In this document: piece by piece, positions 15,974-24,840 of the stretch
How positions within the stretch are numbered: position 1 is the stretch's first letter
Layout of the letters: each line of letters begins with the position of its first letter
Source: DASVRZ01 sp038230215
GTDB taxonomy: Bacteria; Verrucomicrobiota; Verrucomicrobiia; Chthoniobacterales; DASVRZ01
NCBI GenBank assembly: GCA_038230215.1
Contig: JBBRNR010000005.1
Location: forward strand, 257,521-321,520
Direction of reading: 5' to 3'
Length of the DNA stretch: 64,000 nt
Made by a program: the position numbers and the translations under genes
The notes under the pieces: generated by a model
The model's input: the letters and a program-made list of their open reading frames with translations, nothing else
Databases searched by the model: none
What the model was told of the DNA's origin: nothing

Positions 15974-16729
15974 ATGACACGTTTGCTCATTACCGGCGAC
16001 GATTTTGGATCGAATCACGCCGTTAACGAAGCCGTCGAGGCGCAGTATCAGGCGGGCCGGTTGAGTCAGGCAAGTCTGATGATACATGGCCGCGAACTGG
16101 ACGAGGCAAAACGCATCGCGCTTCGGAATCCGGGGCTCTGCGTCGGGTTGCATCTCACTCTCTGCTCCGCTGCTCGCCAGAGCCGAACGAAGCTGACGGA
16201 TGCGCGGGGAAACTTCGAGTCGAGTCCGACTGTGGCGGGAGTTAGATATTATTGGAACTCGCGTCTGCGCCCGGCGATTCGTGCCGAGATTGAGGAGCAG
16301 TTTGCACGTTTCGCTGCCGCAGGTTTTCCGCCGATCTATTGGGACGGACACACGCATCTGCATCTGCATCCGACGATTTTTTGCGAGACGCTACCCGTGG
16401 CGAGAGCTCATGGATTTCGCGCGGTGCGGCTGCTGCATACAGAGAACGCTGGGTTTCTCGGTTGGATTTTTAAGCGACTCAGTCACGGCGCGCGCCACCA
16501 ATTGGATGGTATTCAACACGTCGAACGAACCTTCGGCCTCAGCGAAACTGGCCGCGTCGATGATGCGACTTTCATCCAAATGCAAAAGCGCGCCTCCGCC
16601 TGTGAGCTTGCGGAAATTTATTATCACCCTGGCGTCGATGGACCGCATTGGGCGGAGTTAGATTCGACTCTGCGGCTTACCAGTTGGAAAGAAATGCTGA
16701 GCGTTGACGCTTCCGGTGAATCTGGTTAA
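15974..16729 (+). CDS. hpnK: HpnK-like deacetylase (ChbG/YdjC fold)
   Basis: 251 residues. The metal site motifs are LLITGDDFGSNHAVNEAV at the N-terminus, GLHLTL near residue 58 and HTHLHLHP near residues 126-133. The ChbG/YdjC family removes N-acetyl groups; HpnK deacetylates N-acetylglucosaminyl-bacteriohopanetetrol made by HpnI. It is transcribed away from hpnA/hpnI with 31 bases between the preferred starts, so they likely share a compact bidirectional promoter. A general carbohydrate deacetylase is the alternative reading. Confidence 0.87.
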   Translation: MTRLLITGDDFGSNHAVNEAVEAQYQAGRLSQASLMIHGRELDEAKRIALRNPGLCVGLHLTLCSAARQSRTKLTDARGNFESSPTVAGVRYYWNSRLRPAIRAEIEEQFARFAAAGFPPIYWDGHTHLHLHPTIFCETLPVARAHGFRAVRLLHTENAGFLGWIFKRLSHGARHQLDGIQHVERTFGLSETGRVDDATFIQMQKRASACELAEIYYHPGVDGPHWAELDSTLRLTSWKEMLSVDASGESG

Positions 16730-16738
16730 ACAGATCGC

Positions 16739-17653
16739 ATGAGCGACATTCACATTAATCGCGAGGGCCAGAACCTCGGAATTTTCAACCAGACCGAGGT
16801 TCAAACCGGCCTCGACACCGGTCGTTTTCTCGGCACCGATCTCGCCTGGCGCGCTGGCATGGAAAACTGGAAGCCGCTCGGTCAATGGGCCGATTTTTCT
16901 CTGCCTGTAAATGTTCCTCCGATCATCGCGCCACTGCCTGCGGGAGTTGGATTGGTCGCAGTCGATGGAGAAAAAAATCTGCCTTCCTGGGAACAGAAAA
17001 GTGAGATTGGATTCTTCACCGCGTTCGGCTCCACGGTGAAAGAAGTGCTCACGGAACCCGCGGCGACTTTCAGCCAAATGAAGGAGACCGGCGGCTTCGC
17101 CACACCGTTCTTATATATGCTGATTGCAGCCGGGTTGGGAGTGGTTCTGACGATGGGAGTGCAGTTCGCCATGCAGGGGGTAATGGGATCGTTTGCAGCA
17201 TCGCAAAATCCGCAGATAGCGCAAGTCCTTGCCGCACAAGGCATTGGGATGAGCGCGATGCTCCTTGCCATGCTGATTCTCGTTCCCATTTTCCTGTTTG
17301 TCGGCTCATTTGTTGGCGCAGCGATCTGGCATGTGGGTCTGATGATTGTCGGCGGTGCCCGGAAACCTTATGAGGCAACGTATCGCGTCTATTGTTATGT
17401 GCTCGGCTCGACCGCTTTGGTAAATCTGGTGCCGTGTTGTGGTGGTATCGCCGCCTTGGTCTGGCGGGTGGTTGCTGGTGCCATCGGTTTGTCCAAGGTC
17501 CACGAAATTAGCACGGGGAAAGCGGTAGTGGCGATTCTCCTGCCGCTCGTCTTTTGCTGTGGTGTTTGCGGCGTGGGTTTCTACTTTTTGTGGCAATCCT
17601 TGGCGGCGAACCCAGAGTTTATGAACTCTTTCAACAAGGCGCTACATCACTGA
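16739..17653 (+). CDS. GYF_2-like plus YIP1-type membrane protein
   Basis: 304 residues. The first 55 residues (INREGQNLGIFNQTEVQTGL, LAWRAGMENWKPL) match the GYF_2 domain often placed before bacterial membrane domains. From about residue 95 follow a YIP1-like segment (EVLTEPAATFSQMKETGGF) and five hydrophobic helices, ending in a cysteine-containing FCCGVCGVGFYFLW. Such proteins are widespread but uncharacterised. Nine bases after hpnK and 18 before the DUF2752 gene, so probably co-transcribed. Confidence 0.85.
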   Translation: MSDIHINREGQNLGIFNQTEVQTGLDTGRFLGTDLAWRAGMENWKPLGQWADFSLPVNVPPIIAPLPAGVGLVAVDGEKNLPSWEQKSEIGFFTAFGSTVKEVLTEPAATFSQMKETGGFATPFLYMLIAAGLGVVLTMGVQFAMQGVMGSFAASQNPQIAQVLAAQGIGMSAMLLAMLILVPIFLFVGSFVGAAIWHVGLMIVGGARKPYEATYRVYCYVLGSTALVNLVPCCGGIAALVWRVVAGAIGLSKVHEISTGKAVVAILLPLVFCCGVCGVGFYFLWQSLAANPEFMNSFNKALHH

Positions 17654-17671
17654 GATTCGACTGGAAGTCCG

Positions 17672-18166
17672 ATGAAACTCTACCTGCGACCTTTGGCTCC
17701 TGGGGAGAAGGATGCGGAATTTCTCTGGTTTGCGGTGTCCCTAGCGGCGGCGGTTTTAGGGATTTTCTGCCTGCGCTGGCATTTGCCGCTGCCGCAGTGT
17801 CCGTTCGCACATTGGACGGGGCTACCGTGTCCGACCTGTGGTGGGACGCGTCTGGTGCGGGCGGTTTTGGACGGAAATGCCAGCCACGCATTCGCCTTAA
17901 ACCCGCTCCTGTTTCTGGCGCTCCTCGCGGGCGCGGGAGTTTTCGCCTATTCCGCCGTGGTGCTGGCGTTTCGGTTACGCCGCGTCCGCTGCGGCAAATT
18001 CCCGGAAAAGTTCGGCCACGTAGTCCGTGGTGCCGCGGTGATTTTGTTCTTGGCGAACTGGCTGTATCTCGTCTGCACACTGCCGGTCGGGGACGGCAAA
18101 TCGCGGGCTGACTTCCACCGCGGAGGCGCAGTGCACAGCGACGTCCTCAACGCCGAGCGCGGCTAA
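17672..18166 (+). CDS. DUF2752 membrane protein
   Basis: 164 residues with three hydrophobic helices. The family motif CPFAHWTGLPCPTCGGTR, near residues 47-64, with its CPxCGxTR core, defines DUF2752, a small membrane family of unknown role. The last ~60 codons (from 17975) lie antisense to the end of the metallo-beta-lactamase-fold gene, a 192-bp tail-to-tail overlap; the hydrophilic end after NWLYLVCTLP may be non-essential run-on. Confidence 0.82.
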   Translation: MKLYLRPLAPGEKDAEFLWFAVSLAAAVLGIFCLRWHLPLPQCPFAHWTGLPCPTCGGTRLVRAVLDGNASHAFALNPLLFLALLAGAGVFAYSAVVLAFRLRRVRCGKFPEKFGHVVRGAAVILFLANWLYLVCTLPVGDGKSRADFHRGGAVHSDVLNAERG

Positions 18167-18868
18167 CTTGTCGCGCATCGTGGCAAGGGCGATCTCGGGT
18201 GTGTTGCAGTCGCGGCTGAGGTGACCCAAAATGAGCTGGCGCAGGTTTCGCTCGAGCAAATGGTGGATGACGTTGGCGGCAGCCACATTGGAAAGATGGC
18301 CGTGGCGCGAGAGGATGCGCTGCTTCAACGACCACGGACGCTTCGGGCAATCCTGGAGCATTTTTTCGCAGTGATTGCTCTCCAAAACCAGCGTGTGGGC
18401 GTCGCGCACCCGCTCAATGGCCAGCGCGGTGGCGTAACCCAGATCGGTTAGAAAGCCGATGCAATCGTCCCCGCAATGAAAGGCAAAGCCGACGGGATCG
18501 ACTGCATCATGCGGGATGTGAAACGTCTGGATCGTGAGATCGTCCACGGTGAATTCGGCACCCGTTTGGAAGAAATTCCAGCGATTGAATTCGCCCAAGC
18601 TGGGGCGCAAGGCGTTGCCGGTCTGCGAGTTGCAATAGATTGGAAGCCCAGTTTTTTTCAGGAGAACCGGGAGGCCGACAACATGGTCGATGTGCTCATG
18701 AGTAATGAAAATTCCATCGATTTCCGAGAGCTGGACGCCGAGTGATTCGAGTCGCAAGGCAATCTGTCGTGCGCTGAGCCCGGCATCGACGAGAAATTTG
18801 CGGCGTTTGGTCGTGAGCAGCGCGCAGTTTCCCCCGCTGCTACTGGCCAGAATTGTCACGCTAAACAT
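17975..18868 (-). CDS. Metallo-beta-lactamase-fold hydrolase, YycJ/WalJ type
   Basis: 297 residues. The start MFSVTILASSSGGNCALL and the metal motif ITHEHIDHVVGLPVLL (HxHxDH, near residues 55-60), then FLTDLGYATALAI, LVLESNH and LGHLSRDCN match the YycJ/WalJ branch, thought to act as an exonuclease in DNA repair. The family usually ends near residue 255; here about 45 more residues (from EVSPRFAVPDRQ) run antisense to the DUF2752 gene. Single gene in its direction. Confidence 0.9.
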   Translation of the reverse strand: MFSVTILASSSGGNCALLTTKRRKFLVDAGLSARQIALRLESLGVQLSEIDGIFITHEHIDHVVGLPVLLKKTGLPIYCNSQTGNALRPSLGEFNRWNFFQTGAEFTVDDLTIQTFHIPHDAVDPVGFAFHCGDDCIGFLTDLGYATALAIERVRDAHTLVLESNHCEKMLQDCPKRPWSLKQRILSRHGHLSNVAAANVIHHLLERNLRQLILGHLSRDCNTPEIALATMRDKLAALGVEDVAVHCASAVEVSPRFAVPDRQCADEIQPVRQEQNHRGTTDYVAELFREFAAADAA

Positions 18869-18930
18869 CGCTTCCGAGGTTTAGCCCTATGCGGAATGAA
18901 AGTAAACTGAAACCCACCTCCGGCAGCCAC

Positions 18931-19545
18931 TTAGGAGTCGCCCAGCTCCACGTTCCAGTAGGCAAGATCAATGAAATGCCGCCAGCTTTCATGCTGCGGT
19001 CCGCTGAAAGTCAGGTTGACGAACGGCTTCCACTTCGGACGTTTCGGCTTTTTGATGAGATGCATGTTCACCTCGTAATAGAGGCGGTTGCCCTTGCGCG
19101 TGTTGCAGGGGATGCAGGAGCAAACGATGTTTTCCCAAGTGGTCAGGCCACCTTTGTCGCGTGGGATCACATGGTCAAGGTTGAGGTCTTTGCGCTCGAA
19201 AACTTTGCCGCAGTATTGGCAGGTGTTTTTGTCGCGCTCGAAGATGTTGTGCCTGGTGAATTTCACCTCCTTCTTCGGCATCCGGTCGAATATCATCAAC
19301 ACGATGATGCGCGGGATGCGGACTTTGAAGTGAATGGTGTGGACCATTTCCTCCTCGGGAATGCGGTCCGAGACGTCGCGCCAGCTCTCGAAGTCATGGG
19401 TGGCAAAGTTGTTGCCCGTCTCTGCGAAGACGACTTGCGCCTGCCGTTGGAAAAGCAGCGTAAACGCACGTTTTACGCTACAAATATTCACAGCTTGCCA
19501 GAGCCTGTTCAGCACTAGCACCGGATGGTCAAACGTTGCCTGCAT
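18931..19545 (-). CDS. HNH endonuclease family protein
   Basis: 204 residues. N-terminal block HPVLVLNRLWQAVNICSVKRAF, then a compact HNH finger: FTRHNIFERDKNTCQYCG, LNLDHVIPRDKGG, WENIVCSCIPCNTRKGNR, with two CxxC pairs binding zinc and the His-Asn-His core. This chromosomal HNH type is common, single-copy and not tied to an intron, phage or restriction system; none is seen nearby. Its biological target is unknown. Confidence 0.92.
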   Translation of the reverse strand: MQATFDHPVLVLNRLWQAVNICSVKRAFTLLFQRQAQVVFAETGNNFATHDFESWRDVSDRIPEEEMVHTIHFKVRIPRIIVLMIFDRMPKKEVKFTRHNIFERDKNTCQYCGKVFERKDLNLDHVIPRDKGGLTTWENIVCSCIPCNTRKGNRLYYEVNMHLIKKPKRPKWKPFVNLTFSGPQHESWRHFIDLAYWNVELGDS

Positions 19546-19764
19546 AAGGGAACTACGCGGTTTTCCGGGAGTTTGATGCTGATCATAGCAAAAATCCGCA
19601 CCCTGGCCCAGAATGCGGTGACGCTAACATCCGCCCTCAGGGGTGTCAAATGCGCTGGTTTGCCGCCCGGTGAACTGTAAAAATGTCCCAAGCAGGAGTC
19701 ATTCACATCCTCTTGCTGCTTGTTGCCAAGCTGGTAGCGATAGGCTAGTTTTGCCGCCGCCTCT

Positions 19765-21885
19765 ATGAAGCGCCCTCGCATTTTGTATCCCATTTTTCTG
19801 GCTGTCTGCCTTTGGAGTGCCACCCCGGTTTTTGCGGCGCAGGATCCTTCCGACATCTTTGTGCAGGCGTTGCTGGCCAGTCAATCAGGGGAAAAACTGG
19901 CTGCTGACGGCAAGACCCGGGAGGCGTTGGTGAAATTTCGCTTCGCCGCTGGTCTTCTCGATCAGATCAAGACCGATTCTCCGAAATGGCAGCCCCTAGT
20001 TCGCGAATATCGCTCTAAAAAGACGGCTGAGTTTATCGCCAATTTGGAATCTACCACCGTGCGCGACCAGACACTCGTGCCGGGGCCAATTTCTCCCACA
20101 GATGACACCCTGATTCCCGGTGCCACACCCAGTCGGCTGCCTACGCCGGAGCCGGTTCCCGATGAAACGCCCGCAGACATCGCCACCGGACCCGCTGGCA
20201 GCGCAGAGGCGGCGGAATTGCGGCGTCAGGTTTCCGAGGCCCGACTGGAAATCAAGCGCCTCCGGGCCATCAATAACGACCTCACCCAGAAATACGAGCT
20301 CACCTCGAGCAACCTGCGCGACGCGCTGAAAAAAGTGGACCAAAGCCGGGTCGCCGTTGCTGAGCTCCGCTCGCAGGTCGCCCAGGCTGAAGATCGTCTC
20401 CGCAGCGCGACCAACGCCCAGAAAAAGGACGATGCCGACATCGACACCCTCAAGAAAAACGTCGCTTCCCTCCAGCGCCAGCTCTCCGAGCGTTCCGCCG
20501 ACGCAAACTTGGTCGAGGACGAAGCGAACGATCTTTCCAAGACCGTTACAGAAGCCAACCAGCGCGCCGTGGATGCCGGCAAGGGCCGAGACGCCGCCGT
20601 CAAAGAAAAACAGGACGCGCTCGAAGCCCGCGATACCGCCCTGGCCGATCTCCAGAAAACCCGCTTGGACAAGGCCGCCGCTGATCAAGCGATTGCCAGC
20701 AATGCCGATCTCACCGCGAAGCTGGATGCGGCGGAAAAACAAATCGCCGATTTGAACCAGCGTCCGCAAGCTACCGACGTGGCCGCACTGAAAACGCAAA
20801 TCGTCGACATTCAAAAGCAACTCGCCGCCGCTCAGGACAAAACGAAGGCCGATGAGACGAATATCGAAGAACTCAAAGGCCAGCTGGAGACATCCAATAA
20901 AGCCCTCGAAGAGGCTCGTAAGAAGAGCGGCAACAGCGATGAAACCGTGCAGCTCAAGAGCGAGAATGACCTTCTTCACGGCATCGTCTTGCGCACCATC
21001 AAGGATCAAGTGAAACGCAACCAAGCCCGCGAAATCGTTGCCGAGGAACTCTCCCGCATCGAGGGAAAATCGCAGACTTTGCTGGAGCAGGTCGACGTGC
21101 TGGGAACGGCCACCCTCCAACTCACCGATGACGAAAGAAAACTTTTCAGGGAACCCGAGCTGGCCGCCCTCGATGCCACAAATCCAGGCCTGTCTGTGGA
21201 AATGACCCAGACGGATACGGACAACATTCGCCCCAAACTCCCCGCCAGCGGCAATGCCAAGTCTGGTGCCAGTCCTGTTGTTAGTAACGGGAAATCGGCT
21301 TCCGCCAACCCAACACCGAATCTCACTGTTCCGGACAAATATGCGTCGCTCGTCAGCCGCGCCAAATCCTTATTCGAGCAGGGCAAACTCGACGACGCCG
21401 AGCGCGCCTACAACGAAATTCTCAACGACGATCCCAACAATCTCTACGCCCTCTCCAACCTGGGTGTGGTCAACTACAAGGCTGGCAAACTCCCGCAGTC
21501 TGAGAAAGTTCTAACCAAGGCTGTGGCCATTGCGCCGAAAGATTTCTTTGTGAATTGCACGCTCGGCATCGTTTACTATCGCCAGGGTAAATTTGAGAAG
21601 GCCATCGAATCGCTCACGCAGGCCGTCACGCTCGATCCGAGCAGCGCCACCGCTCATAACTATCTCGGAATTGCCGCCAGCCAGAAGGGCTGGTTCGAGG
21701 CTGCTGTCAAGGAGTTGGAAAAAGCCACCACGCTCAATCCCAATTACCCCGATGCCTGGTTCAATCTTGCCGTCATCTACGCCACCAGCGAGCCGCCGTC
21801 CCTGGATAAAGGCCGCGAATGCTACCACAAGGCCGTGGAACTGGGAGCGCAGCCCGATCCTTCATTGGAAAAGCTTTTCAAGTGA
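19765..21885 (+). CDS. Exported coiled-coil and TPR protein
   Basis: 706 residues. Signal peptide MKRPRILYPIFLAVCLWS...VFA with cleavage near AQD, residues 24-27. A helical region (30-95) resembles a TPR-like repeat; a Pro/Thr linker follows (100-145). Residues about 150-400 form a long coiled coil rich in Ala, Lys, Glu and Asp (LRRQVSEARLEIKRLRAINN and similar). The last 170 residues carry four to five canonical TPRs (ARSLFEQGKLDDAERAYNEI-like units, KAIESLTQAVTLDPSSATAH). Probably a periplasmic scaffold. Precedes guaD by 30 bases. Confidence 0.88.
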   Translation: MKRPRILYPIFLAVCLWSATPVFAAQDPSDIFVQALLASQSGEKLAADGKTREALVKFRFAAGLLDQIKTDSPKWQPLVREYRSKKTAEFIANLESTTVRDQTLVPGPISPTDDTLIPGATPSRLPTPEPVPDETPADIATGPAGSAEAAELRRQVSEARLEIKRLRAINNDLTQKYELTSSNLRDALKKVDQSRVAVAELRSQVAQAEDRLRSATNAQKKDDADIDTLKKNVASLQRQLSERSADANLVEDEANDLSKTVTEANQRAVDAGKGRDAAVKEKQDALEARDTALADLQKTRLDKAAADQAIASNADLTAKLDAAEKQIADLNQRPQATDVAALKTQIVDIQKQLAAAQDKTKADETNIEELKGQLETSNKALEEARKKSGNSDETVQLKSENDLLHGIVLRTIKDQVKRNQAREIVAEELSRIEGKSQTLLEQVDVLGTATLQLTDDERKLFREPELAALDATNPGLSVEMTQTDTDNIRPKLPASGNAKSGASPVVSNGKSASANPTPNLTVPDKYASLVSRAKSLFEQGKLDDAERAYNEILNDDPNNLYALSNLGVVNYKAGKLPQSEKVLTKAVAIAPKDFFVNCTLGIVYYRQGKFEKAIESLTQAVTLDPSSATAHNYLGIAASQKGWFEAAVKELEKATTLNPNYPDAWFNLAVIYATSEPPSLDKGRECYHKAVELGAQPDPSLEKLFK

Positions 21886-21915
21886 GCCGCAGTTGACTGT
21901 TAGTAGGATCTAACC

Positions 21916-23253
21916 ATGTCTGATGTGACGGCATTTGGGATTCGCGGCTACTTGATCGACGCCCCGAAGTTTGGATCTCTGCGCAGTTGGAGCGATGGCG
22001 CGCTAGTCATCGAGGATGGAAAAATCACCGATGTAGGCGATTACGACACGATCAAAAAAAAGTCGCGCCCGCAGAAGCTCCGCTGGCTGCACGGCCCGCA
22101 CACGCTCATTATTCCCGGTCTCATCGACACCCACGCGCATCTCCCTCAATACCCCTCCGTTGCGAAGGCTGGCGGCGAATTACTCCCCTGGTTACGCCAG
22201 CACATTTTCCCGGTCGAAAAAGAATTTACCGGTGCCAAAGCACGGAAACAGTCCACGCAGTTTTTCGACGAAGTTGCGCGTCATGGGACGACTAGCATCG
22301 GACTCTTCACCACCATTTACGAGGACAGTTGCGATGCTGCCTTCGCCGCCGCCGAGAAGAAAGGCATCCGCGCCATCATCGGCAAAGTCATGATGGATGT
22401 CGGCTCCTACGGCTCCCTGCAACCGCGCAAAGTCGTCTCCATTTCATTGTTAGAAACCGAGCGCCTAGCAAAGAAATGGCACGGAAAAAACGAAGGTCTG
22501 CTCGACTACGCCGTGAGCCCACGGTTTGCTGTCAGCTGCTCCGAAAAAATGCTGCGCGGTGCCGCGGAAATAGCCGCCGAGTTCCATGCCTATGTGCAGA
22601 CGCATCTCTCCGAGAATCTGGGCGAGATCGAAATGGTGCGCCATCTGTTTCCCAACAGCAAAGACTACACCGACGTTTACGATCAATACGGATTGTTAGG
22701 ACCGAAAACCCTGCTCGGCCACGGCATCCATCTTTCCGAAAGGGAGACTAGAGTAATTGCCGAGAGACAGAGCCGCATCGCCCACTGTCCAACCTCCAAT
22801 CTATTCCTCGGCAGTGGCATCATGCCTGTTAGTACTTGGCGCAAACGCGGCATTATTCTCGGGTTGGGTTCGGACGTGGCCGCCGGCCCCGAGATTAACA
22901 TGTGGCAGGTCATGCGAGCGTCCGTCGAATCGCAGCGGGCCCGTTCCTTCTATGATAAAGACCTAACTCCGATCACCACGGCGGAGGCATTTCACCTCGC
23001 TACCGCCGGAGGCGCGGAAGCTCTCGGGAAACTTCCGAACATTGGCACACTGCATGCCGGAAAAGACGCCGACCTCGCTGTGCTCGACATCGCCAGCCTG
23101 CTGCCCTACCACAAGCTCACGCGGAGTGGTCCCGATCTGTCTCCAGAAGACCTTCTGGCTCTTTGCGTTTATCGCGCGAACGCCGGAAATGTGTTGGAGA
23201 CTTTCGTGCGCGGACGTTCCATTTACCGGGCTCCTGAGCCTGTCCTTTTCTAA
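21916..23253 (+). CDS. guaD: Guanine deaminase
   Basis: 445 residues, an amidohydrolase. Zinc ligands and substrate motifs of guanine deaminase are in order: LIIPGLIDTHAHLPQYP near residue 67, VSPRFAVSCSE, VQTHLSEN, GHGIHLSERE, HCPTSNLFLGSG and GLGSDVAAGPE. It converts guanine to xanthine and ammonia in purine salvage or catabolism. Followed four bases later by nadC, whose operon makes cofactors; the link may be only positional. Confidence 0.92.
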   Translation: MSDVTAFGIRGYLIDAPKFGSLRSWSDGALVIEDGKITDVGDYDTIKKKSRPQKLRWLHGPHTLIIPGLIDTHAHLPQYPSVAKAGGELLPWLRQHIFPVEKEFTGAKARKQSTQFFDEVARHGTTSIGLFTTIYEDSCDAAFAAAEKKGIRAIIGKVMMDVGSYGSLQPRKVVSISLLETERLAKKWHGKNEGLLDYAVSPRFAVSCSEKMLRGAAEIAAEFHAYVQTHLSENLGEIEMVRHLFPNSKDYTDVYDQYGLLGPKTLLGHGIHLSERETRVIAERQSRIAHCPTSNLFLGSGIMPVSTWRKRGIILGLGSDVAAGPEINMWQVMRASVESQRARSFYDKDLTPITTAEAFHLATAGGAEALGKLPNIGTLHAGKDADLAVLDIASLLPYHKLTRSGPDLSPEDLLALCVYRANAGNVLETFVRGRSIYRAPEPVLF

Positions 23254-23257
23254 TAAC

Positions 23258-24082
23258 ATGCACGATCCCATCGCACTCGCTTTGGCCGAAGACATCGGCA
23301 GTGGCGATCTCACCGCCCGCTACTTCATCGATCCCCAGGCGGAATCATCCGCGCGCATCTTCGTCAGGGAAACGGCCACGCTCGCCGGAATTGCAGCAGC
23401 CGTTGAAACATTTCGTCAGGTGGACTCCAATCTAACCGTGAAGCCACAACGCACGGATGGCGACCATCTGGAAAGCGGCGACACCGTTCTAACCATTCAG
23501 GGGAAAACCGCGGCCATTCTAACAGCGGAACGCGTCGCGCTAAATTTTCTCCAACGCCTTTCCGGCATCGCCACGCTCACACAACGCTATGTTCTGGCCA
23601 TCGCTGGAACCAATGCCCGCATCCTCGACACGAGAAAAACCACGCCCGGACTTCGGATGTTAGAAAAAGCAGCCGTCAAGGCGGGAGGTGGAACCAACCA
23701 CCGCATTGGCCTTTACGACATGGTAATGGTGAAGGATAACCATCTGCTGTCCGATCCTGACGTGACGCATCTCCAGTCGGCCATTCATCGCTTCAAGGCA
23801 GCGCATCCTAACATTCGCATCGAACTCGAGGCCGACAACCTCGGTCAGGTTGCGGCGTTTCTAACTTTGAACCAAGTGGACGTCATCCTGCTCGACAACA
23901 TGACGCCGGACGAGTTACGCACCGCAGTCCAACTCAACGCCGGGCGCGTCCTGCTGGAGGCAAGCGGAGGGGTCAATCTGGAAACCATCGCCGCCATCGC
24001 CGCCACCGGGGTCGATTTCATTTCCGTTGGGGCACTGACCCATTCCGCCCGCGCTGTTGATTTTTCACTGGAACTAACATGA
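23258..24082 (+). CDS. nadC: Nicotinate-nucleotide pyrophosphorylase (carboxylating)
   Basis: 274 residues from ATG 23258, chosen because MHDPIALALAEDIGSGDLTAR is the family start, though the frame opens earlier inside guaD. QPRTase converts quinolinate and PRPP to nicotinate mononucleotide in NAD synthesis. Motifs: RVALNFLQRLSGIATLT, ILDTRKTTPGLRMLEKAAVKAGGGTNHR split over residues 122-150, MVKDNHL, IELEADNL, LLDNM, LEASGGVN and ISVGALTHS. Overlaps birA by four bases. Confidence 0.96.
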   Translation: MHDPIALALAEDIGSGDLTARYFIDPQAESSARIFVRETATLAGIAAAVETFRQVDSNLTVKPQRTDGDHLESGDTVLTIQGKTAAILTAERVALNFLQRLSGIATLTQRYVLAIAGTNARILDTRKTTPGLRMLEKAAVKAGGGTNHRIGLYDMVMVKDNHLLSDPDVTHLQSAIHRFKAAHPNIRIELEADNLGQVAAFLTLNQVDVILLDNMTPDELRTAVQLNAGRVLLEASGGVNLETIAAIAATGVDFISVGALTHSARAVDFSLELT

Positions 24083-24840
24083 CTTCCGAAGAAATCAGCG
24101 CATTACTAACCAGCCGCGTGATCGGTCGACCTGTGCAGATCCATCAGGAGGTCACCTCGACCAACGATCTCGCGTTGCAATGGGGAAACCAGGGCGCTGC
24201 CGAAGGTCTAGCCATTTTTGCAGAGACGCAGACAAAAGGCAGGGGGCGTCTGGGCAGATGCTGGGAATCTCATCCGGGTCAGAGTCTAACCTTCTCCGTG
24301 CTGTTGCGCCCGCGCTGGCCCAATGTCTCGCGTATCAGCCTGGTCGCTGCCGTGGCCGTAGCGCGTGTTTTGGAGCGACTAACATTGTATTCAGTCGGCA
24401 TCAAATGGCCGAACGACATTCACATAGCTGGAAAAAAAGTCGCTGGGATTCTATGCGAGGCTGACAGTGAGCAGATCGTCCTCGGCATCGGTCTGAACGT
24501 CTCGCAAACCGCGCTCGATTTCCCCGAGGGACTGCGTGAGCGAGCCGGATCCGTGGCCATGTTTTCCAAAACGTCTGTGAGTCGAATCGAACTCGCCGCT
24601 TCGCTCTTAGACGAACTGGACACGATTTATCTAACATTGCCCGAAGGATTCGACCTCATCATCGCCGAGTGCGAACGACGTAGTGTGCTGTTGGAAAAAC
24701 CCATCGCTGTAGAGCTTGGAGACCATCATATAACTGGAGTTGTGACGGGATTTGACTCTTGCGGCGGATTGAGAGTGCGGCAAATGTCCGGCGTGGAAAC
24801 GATCATTTCTTCTGGCGAAGTCACCCTGCTAAAATCATGA
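24079..24840 (+). CDS. birA: Biotin--[acetyl-CoA-carboxylase] ligase
   Basis: 253 residues. It activates biotin as biotinyl-AMP and attaches it to carboxylase carrier domains. The biotinyl-AMP loop is TKGRGRLGRCWES near residues 52-64, followed by SLVAAVAVARVLE, GIKWPNDIHIAGKKVAGILCE and VLGIGLNVSQ; a C-terminal SH3-like domain closes it. The N-terminal DNA-binding domain of E. coli BirA is absent, so this is a class I enzyme without repressor function. Start and stop both overlap neighbours. Confidence 0.95.
   Translation: MTSEEISALLTSRVIGRPVQIHQEVTSTNDLALQWGNQGAAEGLAIFAETQTKGRGRLGRCWESHPGQSLTFSVLLRPRWPNVSRISLVAAVAVARVLERLTLYSVGIKWPNDIHIAGKKVAGILCEADSEQIVLGIGLNVSQTALDFPEGLRERAGSVAMFSKTSVSRIELAASLLDELDTIYLTLPEGFDLIIAECERRSVLLEKPIAVELGDHHITGVVTGFDSCGGLRVRQMSGVETIISSGEVTLLKS

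Noticed and set aside
19996..21120. 374-codon antisense frame over the coiled-coil/TPR gene
   Set aside because: The sense protein has a signal peptide, coiled coil and TPRs; the antisense peptide is an artefact of biased codons.
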